DNA of 6,751 bases from Planctomycetota bacterium (GTDB lineage Bacteria > Planctomycetota > Phycisphaerae > Phycisphaerales > SM1A02): NCBI GenBank assembly GCA_014381385.1, contig JACNLR010000029.1, forward strand, positions 1 through 6,751, read 5' to 3'. The position numbers and the translations under genes were made by a program. How positions within the stretch are numbered: position 1 is the first letter of the stretch; the number at the start of each line of letters is the position of its first letter. The notes beneath the pieces were generated by a model, which searched no databases, was not told the DNA's origin, and was given only the letters and a program-made list of their open reading frames with translations. Of this stretch, positions 6,664 through 6,751 are shown piece by piece.

Positions 6664-6751
6664 TTAGAGAGTGCCAAGCAAGCCTACAACGACTGCAAAG
6701 AGGGCAACGCCTTCTACAAGTGCAGCGGTGATGATCATGTTTGTGCCGATT
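6664..6751 (-). CDS. atpE: F-type ATP synthase subunit c, C-terminal fragment
   Basis: The last 28 codons and the TAA stop (6666-6664) are visible; the rest lies beyond the right edge. The fragment is the second transmembrane hairpin helix of the c-ring subunit: NMIITAALVEGVALFAVVV, then GLLGTL. The Glu in LVEG is the ion-binding carboxylate that carries protons (or Na+) through the membrane rotor. The residue after it is Gly, not the Ser/Thr of typical Na+-binding c subunits, which suggests H+ coupling, although the helix-1 residues are not in view. It lies 81 bases upstream of the atpF ATG, with the intergenic hairpin between them. Confidence 0.9.
   Translation of the reverse strand, partial: IGTNMIITAALVEGVALFAVVVGLLGTL

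Noticed and set aside
3875..6751. Alternative Na+-translocating N-ATPase locus
   Set aside because: N-ATPase operons begin with atpD-atpC and carry atpQ/atpR and lack the delta gene. Here the order is E-F-H-A with a true delta subunit, and the c-subunit site looks proton-type.
1..6751. CRISPR array, tRNA, rRNA, insertion sequence or attachment site
   Set aside because: No regularly spaced repeats, cloverleaf-like sequence, transposase fragments or terminal inverted repeats were seen on either strand.

Overview
The window is compact bacterial DNA in which every recognisable gene lies on the minus strand, so transcription runs from high to low coordinates. It looks like a moderate-GC environmental, possibly marine, member of the Planctomycetota, perhaps of the Phycisphaerae type. 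That placement rests on the overall look of the AtpF, AtpH and AtpA proteins and on the eukaryote-like bisphosphate nucleotidase. It is an impression, not a phylogenetic result.

Right part (6751 to 3875): the 3' end of atpE, then atpF, atpH and atpA of an F-type ATP synthase, in the classical E-F-H-A order. atpF and atpH overlap at a GTGA stop/start. atpH and atpA both use GTG starts with good ribosome binding sites. A long hairpin with a UACG loop and no U-tract sits between atpE and atpF. The expected atpG-atpD-atpC genes do not follow atpA. Instead a strong intrinsic terminator (about 3809-3848) closes the unit, so the ATP synthase genes appear to be split.

Middle and left part (3697 to 1): a second, tightly packed unit of three genes. 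The first encodes a SAL1/HAL2-like 3'(2'),5'-bisphosphate nucleotidase (PAP phosphatase). Four bases later comes an SLC13/DASS-family membrane transporter with two internal TrkA-C (RCK_C) domains. An ATGA overlap then joins it to a membrane-anchored endonuclease/exonuclease/phosphatase (EEP) family protein that runs off the left edge. The first two suggest sulfur metabolism: a probable sulfate or other anion permease beside the enzyme that removes PAP, the by-product of PAPS use. The third protein keeps the C-terminal EEP motifs but lacks several canonical catalytic residues in its N-terminal half.

I see no tRNA, rRNA, CRISPR array, insertion sequence or phage signal. The points most worth a second look are the split ATP synthase operon, the atpE-atpF hairpin, the atypical EEP protein and the sulfur-linked gene pair. 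I do not see a clearly new multi-gene defence or mobile system.
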